A stretch of DNA of 41,923 nt, taken from an uncultured Alphaproteobacteria bacterium (lineage in GTDB: Bacteria > Pseudomonadota > Alphaproteobacteria > RF32 > CAG-239). Below, in pieces: positions 1 to 7,704 of this stretch. A program made the position numbers and the translations under genes. The first letter of the stretch is position 1, and each line of letters starts with the position of its first letter. Location of the stretch: assembly GCA_944391505.1 (NCBI GenBank), contig CALXTV010000016.1:1-41923 (forward strand), given 5' to 3'. The notes under the pieces are model-generated. The model had not been told where the DNA came from, made no database searches, and was given only the letters and a program-made list of their open reading frames with translations.

Positions 1-503
1 TGCTGCTGTCCGCCCAATCCGCCGCCGCTCAGGTCTGCACCACCCCGCCGACCTGCGATGCCCTCGGTTACAACAAATCTGAAGCCGACTGCTCGGGAAA
101 AACCATTCTCAAATGCCCCCTCGACCAGTCCAAAGTCTACTGCCCGGGGTATGAGGAAACCCAAAGAAAATATAAGGTTGGCGATACCTATGTGGACGAA
201 AACGGAATTGGCATCGGAAAAATTGTCAGTGTCGACAGCAGCGGTCTGCATGGTATTGTCGTCATTGCCGGCGGTACCGGAGATGGCGCAACGGCCACCA
301 CAACCTGCGCTGCCAGAACCGCCGGAGGCCTGAACTGGGGGCTGGCAAGCGGAGATAACGCCTGTAAGATTGACAGAGGAGCTTCTTGTTGTGCATGCAA
401 TCTGCGTTCATCAAGTGGAACCGGATATTGTTCCTCCTACGACGGATGGCATTATTTAAATTGTTCAGGTGAACTGGGTTTCTATTGCGAAGCACCGTTC
501 TAA
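1..503 (+). CDS. Cys-rich exported protein, 3' part (start outside window)
   Basis: The reading frame is open from base 3 to a TAA at 501-503. The first residues (LLSAQSAAAQVC) look like the end of a signal peptide, so only a few N-terminal residues are probably missing. The mature protein is cysteine-rich with a spaced Cys pattern (VCTTPPTC, LGY, LKCP, YCP), then GD.Y.DENG and a stretch ending HGIVV. The same order of motifs occurs in the protein at 4684-5478, so the two are paralogues; this one lacks the C-terminal WSSSE...YVRPV block of its partner and ends in its own Cys-rich tail. Likely a periplasmic or surface protein stabilised by disulfides. No function can be assigned. Confidence 0.75.
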   Translation, partial: LLSAQSAAAQVCTTPPTCDALGYNKSEADCSGKTILKCPLDQSKVYCPGYEETQRKYKVGDTYVDENGIGIGKIVSVDSSGLHGIVVIAGGTGDGATATTTCAARTAGGLNWGLASGDNACKIDRGASCCACNLRSSSGTGYCSSYDGWHYLNCSGELGFYCEAPF

Positions 504-512
504 AGCACCACA

Positions 513-547
513 AAAAATCCCCGGTCATTTCATTTCCGGGGATTTTT
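513..547. terminator. Bidirectional intrinsic terminator
   Basis: Perfect 12-bp stem (AAAAATCCCCGG / CCGGGGATTTTT) around an 11-nt loop, with A-rich and T-rich flanks usable on both strands. It lies between two convergent genes, the exported protein ending at 503 and the FlaF protein ending at 563. Confidence 0.9.
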
Positions 548-562
548 CAGCTCTTGTTCCTG

Positions 563-1231
563 TTAACAGGCAATTCTCTTGGTCATCAAGCCTTCGGAAA
601 TCTGCAAATTGGTCATAATCATCGAATCAAGAGTTTTCTGATTGATGTCATCAACGTTTTTGCCAATCTCAAGCGTCTTGCTGGAAACATAATCGGCCAG
701 CTTAATCAGATTGTTTTTGGTTTCCGGCGGCAGCGGATTGTCATGCTTGGAAGCCAAGGTCTTAATATAAACCCACAGCTGCATATTGTTGTCCAAAGCA
801 CTGACCAGCTCTTTGGCATCGCCGTTTTCGCGGGCGGTTGACAAATCAATGGCGCATTTCAACAGCGAAAAGGCCTCTTCCGTTGCCAGATTGTTTTTAA
901 CCGCTTCAATCAAACCTTCCGAAATCTGCATATTGATGTTAATCAGGCAGTCAAAGTCCGACTTGGTCATTTTAACCCCTTTGGAAAGGGTCATACGCTC
1001 AACGAAGCGCGACAGTTTGATAAGATTCGTTTTAATATCTTCGGGAAGCAAATTCTTTGCGCTTTTAAGTGACGTTTCTATTTCCACCCAAAGTTTCAAA
1101 TTGCTGTCCAGAACCGAAACGATTTCCAGCTCATCATTGCTGGTCGAGGCTTTTGCCAGTGCCATCGCATGATTCAGAAGGATAACGGCTTCGTTCTCAG
1201 CATTTTTAACTTGGTCCATTTTGTTGTTCAT
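563..1231 (-). CDS. flaF: Tandem FlaF-FlaF flagellar regulator
   Basis: 222 residues, about twice the usual FlaF length. FlaF is a small alphaproteobacterial protein needed for flagellin synthesis or secretion and works with FlbT. Two FlaF domains can be read: residues about 10-108 and 114-216. Each has the family signature: LD.N..LW (LDSNLKLW at 41-48, LDNNMQLW at 146-153), then N.LP (NLLPED, NPLPPE), then NLIKL with the V..T strand, then N.QISEGL near the end. The copies are clearly diverged, so this is an old fusion rather than an assembly artefact. The start was chosen because AAGGAAG precedes this ATG; an upstream in-frame ATG at 1264 lacks a Shine-Dalgarno sequence. It sits downstream of flgH but separated by terminator-like hairpins, so it probably has its own promoter. 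Confidence 0.9.
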   Translation of the reverse strand: MNNKMDQVKNAENEAVILLNHAMALAKASTSNDELEIVSVLDSNLKLWVEIETSLKSAKNLLPEDIKTNLIKLSRFVERMTLSKGVKMTKSDFDCLININMQISEGLIEAVKNNLATEEAFSLLKCAIDLSTARENGDAKELVSALDNNMQLWVYIKTLASKHDNPLPPETKNNLIKLADYVSSKTLEIGKNVDDINQKTLDSMIMTNLQISEGLMTKRIAC

Positions 1232-1272
1232 CTCAGCTTCCTTAAAAACTAAAAAAGTTATCATAAAAACAT

Positions 1273-1289
1273 ATAATCCATCGGATTAT
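1273..1289. promoter_or_regulatory. Inverted repeat upstream of flaF
   Basis: Perfect 7-bp inverted repeat ATAATCC-atc-GGATTAT, 42 bp upstream of the flaF start codon. It could be an operator or a small leader hairpin; no promoter boxes are convincing here and no sigma-54 site was found. Confidence 0.35.
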
Positions 1290-1323
1290 CTTTTTAAACA
1301 GTTAATTTCAGTAATACCCTGAA

Positions 1324-1436
1324 AAAAGTCTGCCTTTATATATAGGGGAAAAAAAGACAGACTTTTCTTTCAGGAAACATGCGGGACTTGGGGAAAACCC
1401 CGCATGCTAAAGAAAAAATGGGGAGATTTTTTCTTT
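1324..1436 (-). terminator. Cluster of three hairpins after flgH
   Basis: Three successive inverted repeats: AAAAGTCTG/CAGACTTTT (1324-1366), CATGCGGG/CCCGCATG (1378-1406) and AAAGAAAAAAT/ATTTTTTCTTT (1409-1436). Read on the minus strand, the one at 1324-1366 ends in a T-run and fits an intrinsic terminator for the flgF-G-A-H transcript. The other two lack a classical U tract and may protect the 3' end of the mRNA or form part of the flaF leader. Confidence 0.6.
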
Positions 1437-1470
1437 AAAAGCGTCAACATAATAATAGGGGAACTTGTAT

Positions 1471-2229
1471 TTAGAACGGCGCGATAATATCCAGCAGCTG
1501 GCGTCCGTATCTGGGCTGCTGCATATCGGAAATCGTACCCTGCCCGCCGTACGAAACGCGGAGTTCGGCAATTTTGCTCGATTCAATTGAGTTGTCGGAA
1601 GAAATGTCCGCCCTGCGGATAATGCCTCTTACGGTCAACTGACGAAGCTCGTAGTTAACTCTGATTTCCTGCGTTCCTTCAATAACCAGATTACCGTTCG
1701 GCAACACCTGCGTCACAACAGCCGCCATCGTAACGTTAATTTCTTCGCTGCGGTCGATTTTGCCCTCGCCGGTAACGTCATGATCCGACTGAACGTCAAC
1801 CAGATTGGCCGGAATAACGGAATCAGGCAGATAGTCTTTGGCATATTCTTCATAACCGAACAACCTGCTTACGCCGACCGTATCCGAGTTATTATCGCGG
1901 GTCTGCTCGGTTTCGTTTTCCAGCTTAGCCGCATCGGACGCCGAAACATTAACCGTAATAATATCGCCCACTTTGGCCGCACGCTGATCTTTAAAGAACC
2001 CTGACGAACCCGGGCGCCAGAGCGAGTTGGCTCCGGCATAATGCTCGGGCTGCTCAGGCATCGGCATTGAAACCGGCTGATAACCGGGCGCCGTGACCGG
2101 ATTTTCAATCGGCGTCAAAGGCGGTTCGCCGCCGATATTCCGGATACGGCTCCATGCGTTGCAGCCGCTCAGGGTCGTGGCCATCAGCAAAATTGCCGCC
2201 GTTTTTGTAAAAGTTTGGTTGTTGTTCAT
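1471..2229 (-). CDS. flgH: FlgH, flagellar L-ring lipoprotein
   Basis: 252 residues. FlgH forms the outer-membrane L ring that acts as bushing for the flagellar rod. There is a lipoprotein signal peptide with lipobox LSGC (acylated Cys23), then a SLWRPGSSGFF segment and a long domain with VGDIITV near residue 87 and the typical C-terminal GNLVIEG, VRGIIR and ELRVSYGG strands. Length and motif order match the family. The start has AAGGGGA about 8 nt upstream. It is the last gene of flgF-flgG-flgA-flgH, 15 bp after flgA, an order also found in the Caulobacter flgF operon. Confidence 0.96.
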   Translation of the reverse strand: MNNNQTFTKTAAILLMATTLSGCNAWSRIRNIGGEPPLTPIENPVTAPGYQPVSMPMPEQPEHYAGANSLWRPGSSGFFKDQRAAKVGDIITVNVSASDAAKLENETEQTRDNNSDTVGVSRLFGYEEYAKDYLPDSVIPANLVDVQSDHDVTGEGKIDRSEEINVTMAAVVTQVLPNGNLVIEGTQEIRVNYELRQLTVRGIIRRADISSDNSIESSKIAELRVSYGGQGTISDMQQPRYGRQLLDIIAPF

Positions 2230-2244
2230 GTCAATAGTCCCCTT

Positions 2245-2949
2245 CTATTGGATGTCCGCTTCAACGGTGTCTTTGTCAACGACATTGCCAAACAGCGTCC
2301 TTTGGCTTTTTGTGTTAAGCAGTTCAATCTTATCCCCTTTGCCGCCGTCGCTTAATGCCTCGACTTTGGCCGTAATCTGCATCTTATCGGTTTTATAAAT
2401 CACGGTCACGACATCGCCTTTCTTAATCAAAATCTGATTGCCGATATCCCGGTCCGTCACGATTTTTCCTTCTTTCAAAAGCTTTTTGGCTTCTTTTCCG
2501 GCCAGTTGTTCTTTTTCGGTAACAAAACTCGGTTTAACCCGGTTCAGCCTGATACTGATTTGCTTCAGCATTTCGGGGGCAATAACTTCGCCTTTCTGAA
2601 TATTCCGCGACGGCACCCAAACCTCGCCCAGCAGATAATACCGGCCGGTAAATTCGGTTCGGGCATAAAGCCTGCCGTCGGCAAAAATTTCCACATTGCA
2701 GGAAAAGCGGTTTTGCAGCTCGTCCTGTTTCAGACCAGAGACCAGAATTTTAGCTTTTTGAGCATTTTCGATATGAAAGACGGTTTGCCCACCAAAAAAT
2801 TCCAGATCCAAAGCCTGATTCTGTCCCTGCTCGACAAATTCTTCTTTAACTGCCTGTCTGATTTCATCTTCCCCCACAATCAGCAGATTCTCTGCACTTG
2901 CCATACTAATGCGGCATAACATCAAAACTGCGGTCAAAAAGAGTTTCAT
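2245..2949 (-). CDS. flgA: FlgA, flagellar P-ring assembly chaperone
   Basis: 234 residues with an N-terminal signal peptide (MKLFLTAVLMLCRISMASA). FlgA is a periplasmic chaperone for P-ring (FlgI) polymerisation. The C-terminal half holds the SAF domain: VPSRNIQKGEVI, then LAGKEAKKLLKEGKIV, then a last domain with IKKGDVVTV and QITAKVEAL. The ATG at 2949 is preferred because AGGGGA lies 8 nt upstream; in-frame ATGs at 2955 and 2967 have worse spacing. It begins 28 bp after flgG. No flgI is present in the window, so the P-ring gene must be elsewhere. Confidence 0.93.
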   Translation of the reverse strand: MKLFLTAVLMLCRISMASAENLLIVGEDEIRQAVKEEFVEQGQNQALDLEFFGGQTVFHIENAQKAKILVSGLKQDELQNRFSCNVEIFADGRLYARTEFTGRYYLLGEVWVPSRNIQKGEVIAPEMLKQISIRLNRVKPSFVTEKEQLAGKEAKKLLKEGKIVTDRDIGNQILIKKGDVVTVIYKTDKMQITAKVEALSDGGKGDKIELLNTKSQRTLFGNVVDKDTVEADIQ

Positions 2950-2977
2950 CACCATTTCCCCTGACATCCGTCCGCAA

Positions 2978-3766
2978 CTATCTCAACGACGTAATCGTGC
3001 TGAGCATTTGGTCGGAAGTCTGAATAATTTTCGAGTTCATTTCATAAGCGCGCTGCGCCGAAACAAGCTCGGTAATTTCGGCCACCGGATTAACGTTTGA
3101 CGTTTCCAGATAGCCCTGCAGAACCGAACCGAAAGATTCGGTATCCGGATTATCGATAATCGGCGCGCCGGAAGCCTCCGTTTCCAGAAACAGGTTCTGC
3201 CCCATGGCTTCCAACCCCGCCTCGTTCGGAAATGTTGCCAGTTCAAGCTGTCCGACGTTGACTTCGTCGGTTTCGCCGTCTTGCTTAATCCAAACTTCGC
3301 CGGAATTGTTAACATAGATTTCAACGGCGTCTTCCGGAATGGTAATTTCCGGCTGAACCACATAGCCGTCATGCGTCACGATAACCCCGTCGCCGTTGCG
3401 CTGAAAAGCGCCGTCACGGGTATAGGCCGTTCCTTTTCCCTCCGGCAGTTCAATCTGAAAATAGCCGCGGCCGCGAATAGCCAAATCCAGCGTGTCGTTG
3501 GTGTTTGTCAGGCTGGTACCGTCGGTAATGCGGTAAACGGCCGCCGTTCTGACACCGAGACCGAGCTGAATACCGGACGGCACAATCGTGTCGGAAGAGG
3601 TCGAAGCCGAACCCGGACGAATGATGTTCTGATACAAAAGATCGTTAAATTCGGCTCTTCTTTTGGTGTAAGCCGTCGTGTTCATATTGGCGATATTGTT
3701 GGAAATAACGTCCACGTTCGTCTGCTGTGCCAGCATTCCCGTTGCGCCGATTGCTAATGATCTCAT
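2978..3766 (-). CDS. flgG: FlgG, flagellar distal rod protein
   Basis: 262 residues, the standard length. FlgG polymerises into the distal rod that crosses the periplasm. The N-terminal flagellar-rod signature is present (TNVDVISNNIANMNTTAY, residues about 16-33), the middle contains the RGRGYFQIELPEG hook-basal-body segment, and the C-terminus has the coiled-coil motif SNVNPVAEITELVSAQRAYE. A strong AAGGGGA precedes the start. It follows flgF by 16 bp and both are closely related paralogues. Confidence 0.97.
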   Translation of the reverse strand: MRSLAIGATGMLAQQTNVDVISNNIANMNTTAYTKRRAEFNDLLYQNIIRPGSASTSSDTIVPSGIQLGLGVRTAAVYRITDGTSLTNTNDTLDLAIRGRGYFQIELPEGKGTAYTRDGAFQRNGDGVIVTHDGYVVQPEITIPEDAVEIYVNNSGEVWIKQDGETDEVNVGQLELATFPNEAGLEAMGQNLFLETEASGAPIIDNPDTESFGSVLQGYLETSNVNPVAEITELVSAQRAYEMNSKIIQTSDQMLSTITSLR

Positions 3767-3782
3767 TTTGTTTTCCCCTTGC

Positions 3783-4523
3783 TTAAGCTAACTGTGAATA
3801 AGTGCTGATTGTGTTCGAAATCCGGTCATGCTCTTCGTCAATCATCGACTGAACCATTTCATAAGAGCGCTGCAGTTTGATCATCTCCGTCATTTCCGTA
3901 ATCGGATCAACGTTGGACTTTTCAACCGCCCCCTGAACAACCCTGACATTTTCTGCCGGCTGCATCATATTTCCGGAAGTATTTTCAAACATTGTATCGG
4001 CAACTTTTAAAAGTTTCTGATTATTTTCAAACGTCACGGTCTTAATCCGCCCGATAATGCCGTTTTCGGTAGAAACGTCGCCGTTCTCGGCAATGGTAAT
4101 CTCCGTTTCTCCGGGAGCAAAAAAGAAAGGCTCATTGTTCTCCGACATAACCGCATACCCTTCGCTGGTTATCAACTGTCCGTCGGCATCAAGCTGAAAC
4201 TGCCCCTTACGTGTATATCTTTCGCCCTCCGGCGTTTCAATCGCAAAAAAAGCGTCACCGTGCAATGCCACGTCAAAAGTATTTCCGGTATGAACAATGG
4301 CTCCTTCCTTAAAATCCTTATACATACCGAAATCCTGCGTAAAATAAACCGGAACCTTGCCGAACCCCTCGGCATTTTTGGTCTGGGTCAGATACGAGGC
4401 AAAAATGGCATCGTCTTGTTTATAGCCGGACGTGTTCATATTGGCCATATTGTTGGAAACAATATCCATCTGCTTCCACAAAGCCATCTGACGCGACAAG
4501 GCTATGTATTTCGTATTATCCAT
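3783..4523 (-). CDS. flgF: FlgF, flagellar proximal rod protein
   Basis: 246 residues; paralogue of FlgG that builds the proximal rod. N-terminal motif MDIVSNNMANMNTSGYK, central LHGDAFFAIETPEGERYTR, and C-terminal SNVDPITEMTEMIKLQRSYE identify the rod family. It is shorter than FlgG and lies first in the operon, both usual for FlgF. GGGGAGA precedes the ATG. The gene is driven by a sigma-54 type promoter about 50-70 bp upstream, which implies late hierarchical control by RpoN and an FlbD-like activator, as known in Caulobacter; the activator is not in the window. Confidence 0.95.
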   Translation of the reverse strand: MDNTKYIALSRQMALWKQMDIVSNNMANMNTSGYKQDDAIFASYLTQTKNAEGFGKVPVYFTQDFGMYKDFKEGAIVHTGNTFDVALHGDAFFAIETPEGERYTRKGQFQLDADGQLITSEGYAVMSENNEPFFFAPGETEITIAENGDVSTENGIIGRIKTVTFENNQKLLKVADTMFENTSGNMMQPAENVRVVQGAVEKSNVDPITEMTEMIKLQRSYEMVQSMIDEEHDRISNTISTYSQLA

Positions 4524-4573
4524 TATATTCTCCCCAATAGTTTTGGATAATTTTCCGTGTTTGCATAATACCT

Positions 4574-4591
4574 ATGCAAAAGTCGTGCCAA
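4574..4591 (-). promoter_or_regulatory. Sigma-54 (RpoN) promoter of the flgF operon
   Basis: On the minus strand the sequence reads TTGGCACGACTTTTGCAT. This matches the -24/-12 consensus YTGGCACG-N4-TTGCW at every defined base, with exactly 10 nt between the GG and GC dinucleotides (plus-strand 4588-4589 and 4576-4577). It lies 51 bp upstream of the flgF ATG in the right orientation. The -12 box is also one arm of an inverted repeat (TTTGCAT/ATGCAAA, 4560-4566 and 4574-4580) that would straddle the start point. Confidence 0.92.
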
Positions 4592-4611
4592 ATTTTAAAA
4601 CAAACAAAAAT

Positions 4612-4655
4612 CAACCCGGCAAAAATATTAAACACAAAATATTTTTACCGGGTTG
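4612..4655. terminator. Long hairpin terminator between the exported-protein gene and flgF
   Basis: CAACCCGG and AAAAATATT on one side pair with AATATTTTT and CCGGGTTG on the other, with one internal mismatch and an 8-nt loop. It follows the stop of the gene ending at 4684 and lies just upstream of the sigma-54 promoter, insulating the flagellar operon. Confidence 0.8.
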
Positions 4656-4683
4656 ATAACAGAAAAGGTAGTATCAAAAGCCC

Positions 4684-5478
4684 CTAAAACTCCAGCACCG
4701 GGCGAACATAATAATTGAGCGTACTGCTCTTGTTGCTGCCACTCAAACCATAATCAGAAACAAGGCTTGAAGTCCATGTAAAGTGTTCGGATATTTCAGA
4801 GGAAGACCAGGTGCAACAATTCGGATATTCAACGCCGCCAACATTTTTAATGGCATCCTGAATAGCTGTTCGATTATTATAGATGTCAGCCATCACACCT
4901 GCTGCCGGCAAGCACCATTTACCTGCCGTTTCAGCGGTCGGCGCGTATTTTCTCGTTGCCCAGGCAGCCGGATAAGTGCTGGCATTACCCTGCGCTACAA
5001 TCTTATCCGTATTCCCACAGCTGTCATCATCTGTTGAAGCTGTTGAGGAAGATGTGTAGTTTGAAAGCTCTTGAATATCTTTTATTTGCGGAGACCAATA
5101 CATAGCGACATTGGAACTGCTTTTATTCCCGTTCGAATCAATCGGCCAGGGCGCCATAATCTGACCGCCAACACCATCGTCATTGAGATAAACCACAATA
5201 CCCAGCACCGTTTTGCTGTTGTCATGATTTGACGCGGCAACACAGGTGTTGTCCGTGTAGAAAATGTCACCGATGTTGCATTTCGGTCGCGGCGTCGGAC
5301 AGTAATAACCGTCTCCGGTCGGGCATTTCAAACCGCCCCGCGGACATTCTTCTTGCGAATATTTATAACCGAGCAAGGCGCATTCCGGCGTCGCCGTGCA
5401 GGTGACAGCCAAAACCTCGGAAGCATAAAGGACAGAAGCAAAAGCGGAAAATAAAAGAAAAAGATATTGTGTTTGCAT
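4684..5478 (-). CDS. Exported Cys-rich protein with DUF1566-like C-terminus
   Basis: 264 residues with a signal peptide (hydrophobic stretch then SEVLA, cleavage near residue 24). The N-terminal Cys-rich region (VTCTATPEC, LGY, LKCP, YYCP, NIGDIFY) matches the protein ending at 503. The middle holds LGIVVYLN and APWPIDSNG. The C-terminal region has KWCLPAAG, CCTWSSSE and YYVRPVLEF, the pattern seen in DUF1566/Lcl C-terminal and related cell-surface domains. Probably secreted or surface-attached; the ligand is unknown. A good sigma-70 promoter and a GGAG ribosome site precede it and a terminator follows it, so it appears monocistronic. Confidence 0.8.
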   Translation of the reverse strand: MQTQYLFLLFSAFASVLYASEVLAVTCTATPECALLGYKYSQEECPRGGLKCPTGDGYYCPTPRPKCNIGDIFYTDNTCVAASNHDNSKTVLGIVVYLNDDGVGGQIMAPWPIDSNGNKSSSNVAMYWSPQIKDIQELSNYTSSSTASTDDDSCGNTDKIVAQGNASTYPAAWATRKYAPTAETAGKWCLPAAGVMADIYNNRTAIQDAIKNVGGVEYPNCCTWSSSEISEHFTWTSSLVSDYGLSGSNKSSTLNYYVRPVLEF

Positions 5479-5551
5479 GGTCTTACTCCAAAACAGAATA
5501 TTTTCAGACGGATTAATACCGTCCGTCAGACCACAAACACCTATTATTGAC

Positions 5552-5580
5552 AGGATACCCTAGTTCCCAGAAAGAGTCAA
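5552..5580 (-). promoter_or_regulatory. Sigma-70 type promoter for the DUF1566-like gene
   Basis: On the minus strand TTGACT (5575-5580), a 17-bp spacer, then TATCCT (5552-5557). Transcription would begin near 5545, giving a leader of about 65 nt that contains a small hairpin GACGG-attaata-CCGTC before the GGAG ribosome site. Confidence 0.7.
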
Positions 5581-5622
5581 TTAATAATGAACGTCCGTTT
5601 CTTTCCGGCTAATCCATGACTA

Positions 5623-6018
5623 TTAATCAATTTTGTTTTTCTCGGCCGGACAGGATTTAACCTTTTTAAGCAGATAAGAATCTGCCAAAGCTCCTTCAAT
5701 AGGCTGCATATCCATATCAAGACGGCGCAAACGACCGGTTTCCTGACGATAATAGACAGGAGCATCACCGGGAAGCATAATTGCAACGACACCGTCATCG
5801 GCCGCAAAAGTTCCTTTGTCAATAAAAATGCCGTCTTTTTGGCCGATATATACCAAACGCTGTGTTACCGAATTATCATCACGAAAAGTAAGCGTCGTCT
5901 CAATCCCGGGGCCGTCCGCCGCCGGAAGAATTCCCTGATAGACGCCGCAAAGGGGCTCTTGTTGCGGTGAACAGGCCGAAAGCCATATCAAAGCGGTTAA
6001 TAACAAACTTTTCCTCAT
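5623..6018 (-). CDS. NlpE-like lipoprotein
   Basis: 131 residues. Lipobox LSAC gives an acylated Cys16. The mature part reads like the N-terminal domain of NlpE, the outer-membrane sensor/copper-resistance lipoprotein: GVYQGILPAADGPGIETTL, then LVYIG, GTFAADDG, VYYRQETGRLRRLDMD and a final YLLKK. E. coli NlpE has a CxxC in the LPCADC segment; here both cysteines are replaced (LPAADG), so redox sensing by that motif is not expected. The start at 6018 has AAGGAG 7 nt upstream; an upstream in-frame TTG (6036) overlaps that ribosome site and is not used. It lies 80 bp downstream of era and could be cotranscribed or independent. Confidence 0.8.
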   Translation of the reverse strand: MRKSLLLTALIWLSACSPQQEPLCGVYQGILPAADGPGIETTLTFRDDNSVTQRLVYIGQKDGIFIDKGTFAADDGVVAIMLPGDAPVYYRQETGRLRRLDMDMQPIEGALADSYLLKKVKSCPAEKNKID

Positions 6019-6098
6019 GCTTTTCTCCTTCGGCAAAAATATAATTGCTTAATTTGAAAAAACGATGTCCGGACAAAACTTTATATATTTATAAGAAA

Positions 6099-7010
6099 TC
6101 AGGCGTTGAAATTAAGTCCCCAATCCGCATATCTGGCCGGATCTTCACCCCAGTTTTCACGAACTTTCACAAACAGAAAAAGATGAATCCGCTCCTCCAG
6201 CAAATCTTCTATTTCCCGGCGCGCCGCCTGCCCGATACGCTTAATCATTGCCCCTCCCTTGCCCAGAACAATGATCTTCTGGCTGTCACGCTCGACGTAA
6301 ATCGTAATTTCGGCGCGAACCGAACCGTCTTCGCGACGCTCCCACAACTCCGGTTCGACAGTCAGCGCATAGGGAAGTTCCTGTCGCAGAAACAAAAACA
6401 ATTTTTCGCGGACAATTTCCGCCGCCAGAAGCTTCAGCGGCATATCCGAAATCTGCTCTTCGGGATAATACCACGGACTGACCGGCAGACTTTCGGCCAG
6501 ATACTTATAAAAATCGTCAATCTGCTGTCCGGTCAAAGCCGAAACCATAAAGGTCTCCTTAAATTTTCCGGCCGCATTAATTTTTGCGCTCAATTCCAGC
6601 AGTTTTTCTTTTTTGACCAAATCGATTTTATTTAAGACCAGAACCGCTTCAATCTTGTTTTTGTTAAGCTTCGCCACAATTGACTGCGTTTCGTCATCAA
6701 ATCCGCGACGCGCGTCAACAACCAAAACGGTAATATCAGCATCTCCGACCCCGCCCCAGGCCGAAGCCACCATCGCGCGATCAAGCCGCCGTTTGGGTTT
6801 GAAAATACCCGGCGTATCCAAAAAAATTATCTGCGTATTGTCATAAATGCCGATTCCCTTAACCAGCGTCCGGGTTGTCTGCACTTTCGGCGACACGATT
6901 GATACTTTGGAACCGACAAAATTATTGGTAATCGTCGACTTTCCGGCGTTCGGAGCCCCGATGAGAGCCACAAAGCCGCAGCGTGTCTGCGGGGAAAGCC
7001 CGTCAGCCAT
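6099..7010 (-). CDS. era: Era, ribosome-assembly GTPase
   Basis: 303 residues. Era binds 16S rRNA near its 3' end and monitors 30S maturation. G1 is GAPNAGKST (18-26), G3 DTPG (65-68), G4 NKID (127-130), G5 SAL(T). The C-terminal KH domain carries VLGKGGAMIKRIG. Length is typical. Its first 8 bases overlap the end of rnc, so translation is probably coupled; GGGGG precedes the ATG. The acpS-lepB-rnc-era order is the common alphaproteobacterial one. Confidence 0.98.
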   Translation of the reverse strand: MADGLSPQTRCGFVALIGAPNAGKSTITNNFVGSKVSIVSPKVQTTRTLVKGIGIYDNTQIIFLDTPGIFKPKRRLDRAMVASAWGGVGDADITVLVVDARRGFDDETQSIVAKLNKNKIEAVLVLNKIDLVKKEKLLELSAKINAAGKFKETFMVSALTGQQIDDFYKYLAESLPVSPWYYPEEQISDMPLKLLAAEIVREKLFLFLRQELPYALTVEPELWERREDGSVRAEITIYVERDSQKIIVLGKGGAMIKRIGQAARREIEDLLEERIHLFLFVKVRENWGEDPARYADWGLNFNA

Positions 7011-7671
7011 TTTTAACCCCCAGCTTTACCAGCATTTTGGACGCAGCCTCCTGCTCAGCCAGTTTTTTGTTGCGGCCACTGCCCTTTTCGGCAAGACCGT
7101 TGGAAAAAACTACTTCCATATGAAAAAGCGGCTCATGCTCGCTGCCTTCGCGTCCAAGCAGCTTATACTGCGGCACCCCGAGTCCCAGATTATGCGCCGA
7201 TTCCTGAAGCAAAGTCTTGGCGTCTTTCGGCGGCGCCACATTCTTGTCTATCAGTTCTTTCCAATGCTCATTAACAAACTCAACCGCCTGTTCGCATCCG
7301 GCATCGATAAAAATGGCACCGATAACCGCCTCGCAAACATCGCAAAGCACATTTTCATTCTCGCGAATTTCCTCGTTTGCAACGATAACATATCGATCCA
7401 GCCCGAGCCGGCGTGCCGTTTCGGAAACACAGTCCTTATTAACCAGCCCGGTGTGCCTTTGCGAAAGGCTGCCTTCCGGCTCGTCCGGAAACATACGGTA
7501 TAAAAGCGCCGCAATCGTCAGCCCCAATACCCTGTCGCCCAAAAACTCAAGCCGTTCGTAATTATCGCTCAAACGCGGCGAATAACTGCTGTGCGTCAGC
7601 GCCTGCCTGAGCAGTTTTTTGTCCTTAAACGCATAGCCGAGAATTTCTTCAAGTTCCTGCAGATTTTTCAT
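7003..7671 (-). CDS. rnc: Ribonuclease III
   Basis: 222 residues. RNase III cuts double-stranded RNA during rRNA maturation and mRNA turnover. The catalytic signature ERLEFLGDRVLG (39-50) contains the metal-binding Glu and Asp; the second acidic pair is in DVCEAVIGAIFIDAG (D111, E114). A double-stranded-RNA-binding domain fills the C-terminus (DAKTLLQE...LAEQEAASKML). The start has GAGGGGAAAG upstream. It lies 33 bp downstream of lepB and overlaps era. Confidence 0.98.
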   Translation of the reverse strand: MKNLQELEEILGYAFKDKKLLRQALTHSSYSPRLSDNYERLEFLGDRVLGLTIAALLYRMFPDEPEGSLSQRHTGLVNKDCVSETARRLGLDRYVIVANEEIRENENVLCDVCEAVIGAIFIDAGCEQAVEFVNEHWKELIDKNVAPPKDAKTLLQESAHNLGLGVPQYKLLGREGSEHEPLFHMEVVFSNGLAEKGSGRNKKLAEQEAASKMLVKLGVKNG

Positions 7672-7704
7672 TTCACTTTCCCCTCTTTAAGGCACATAGT
7701 GAAA

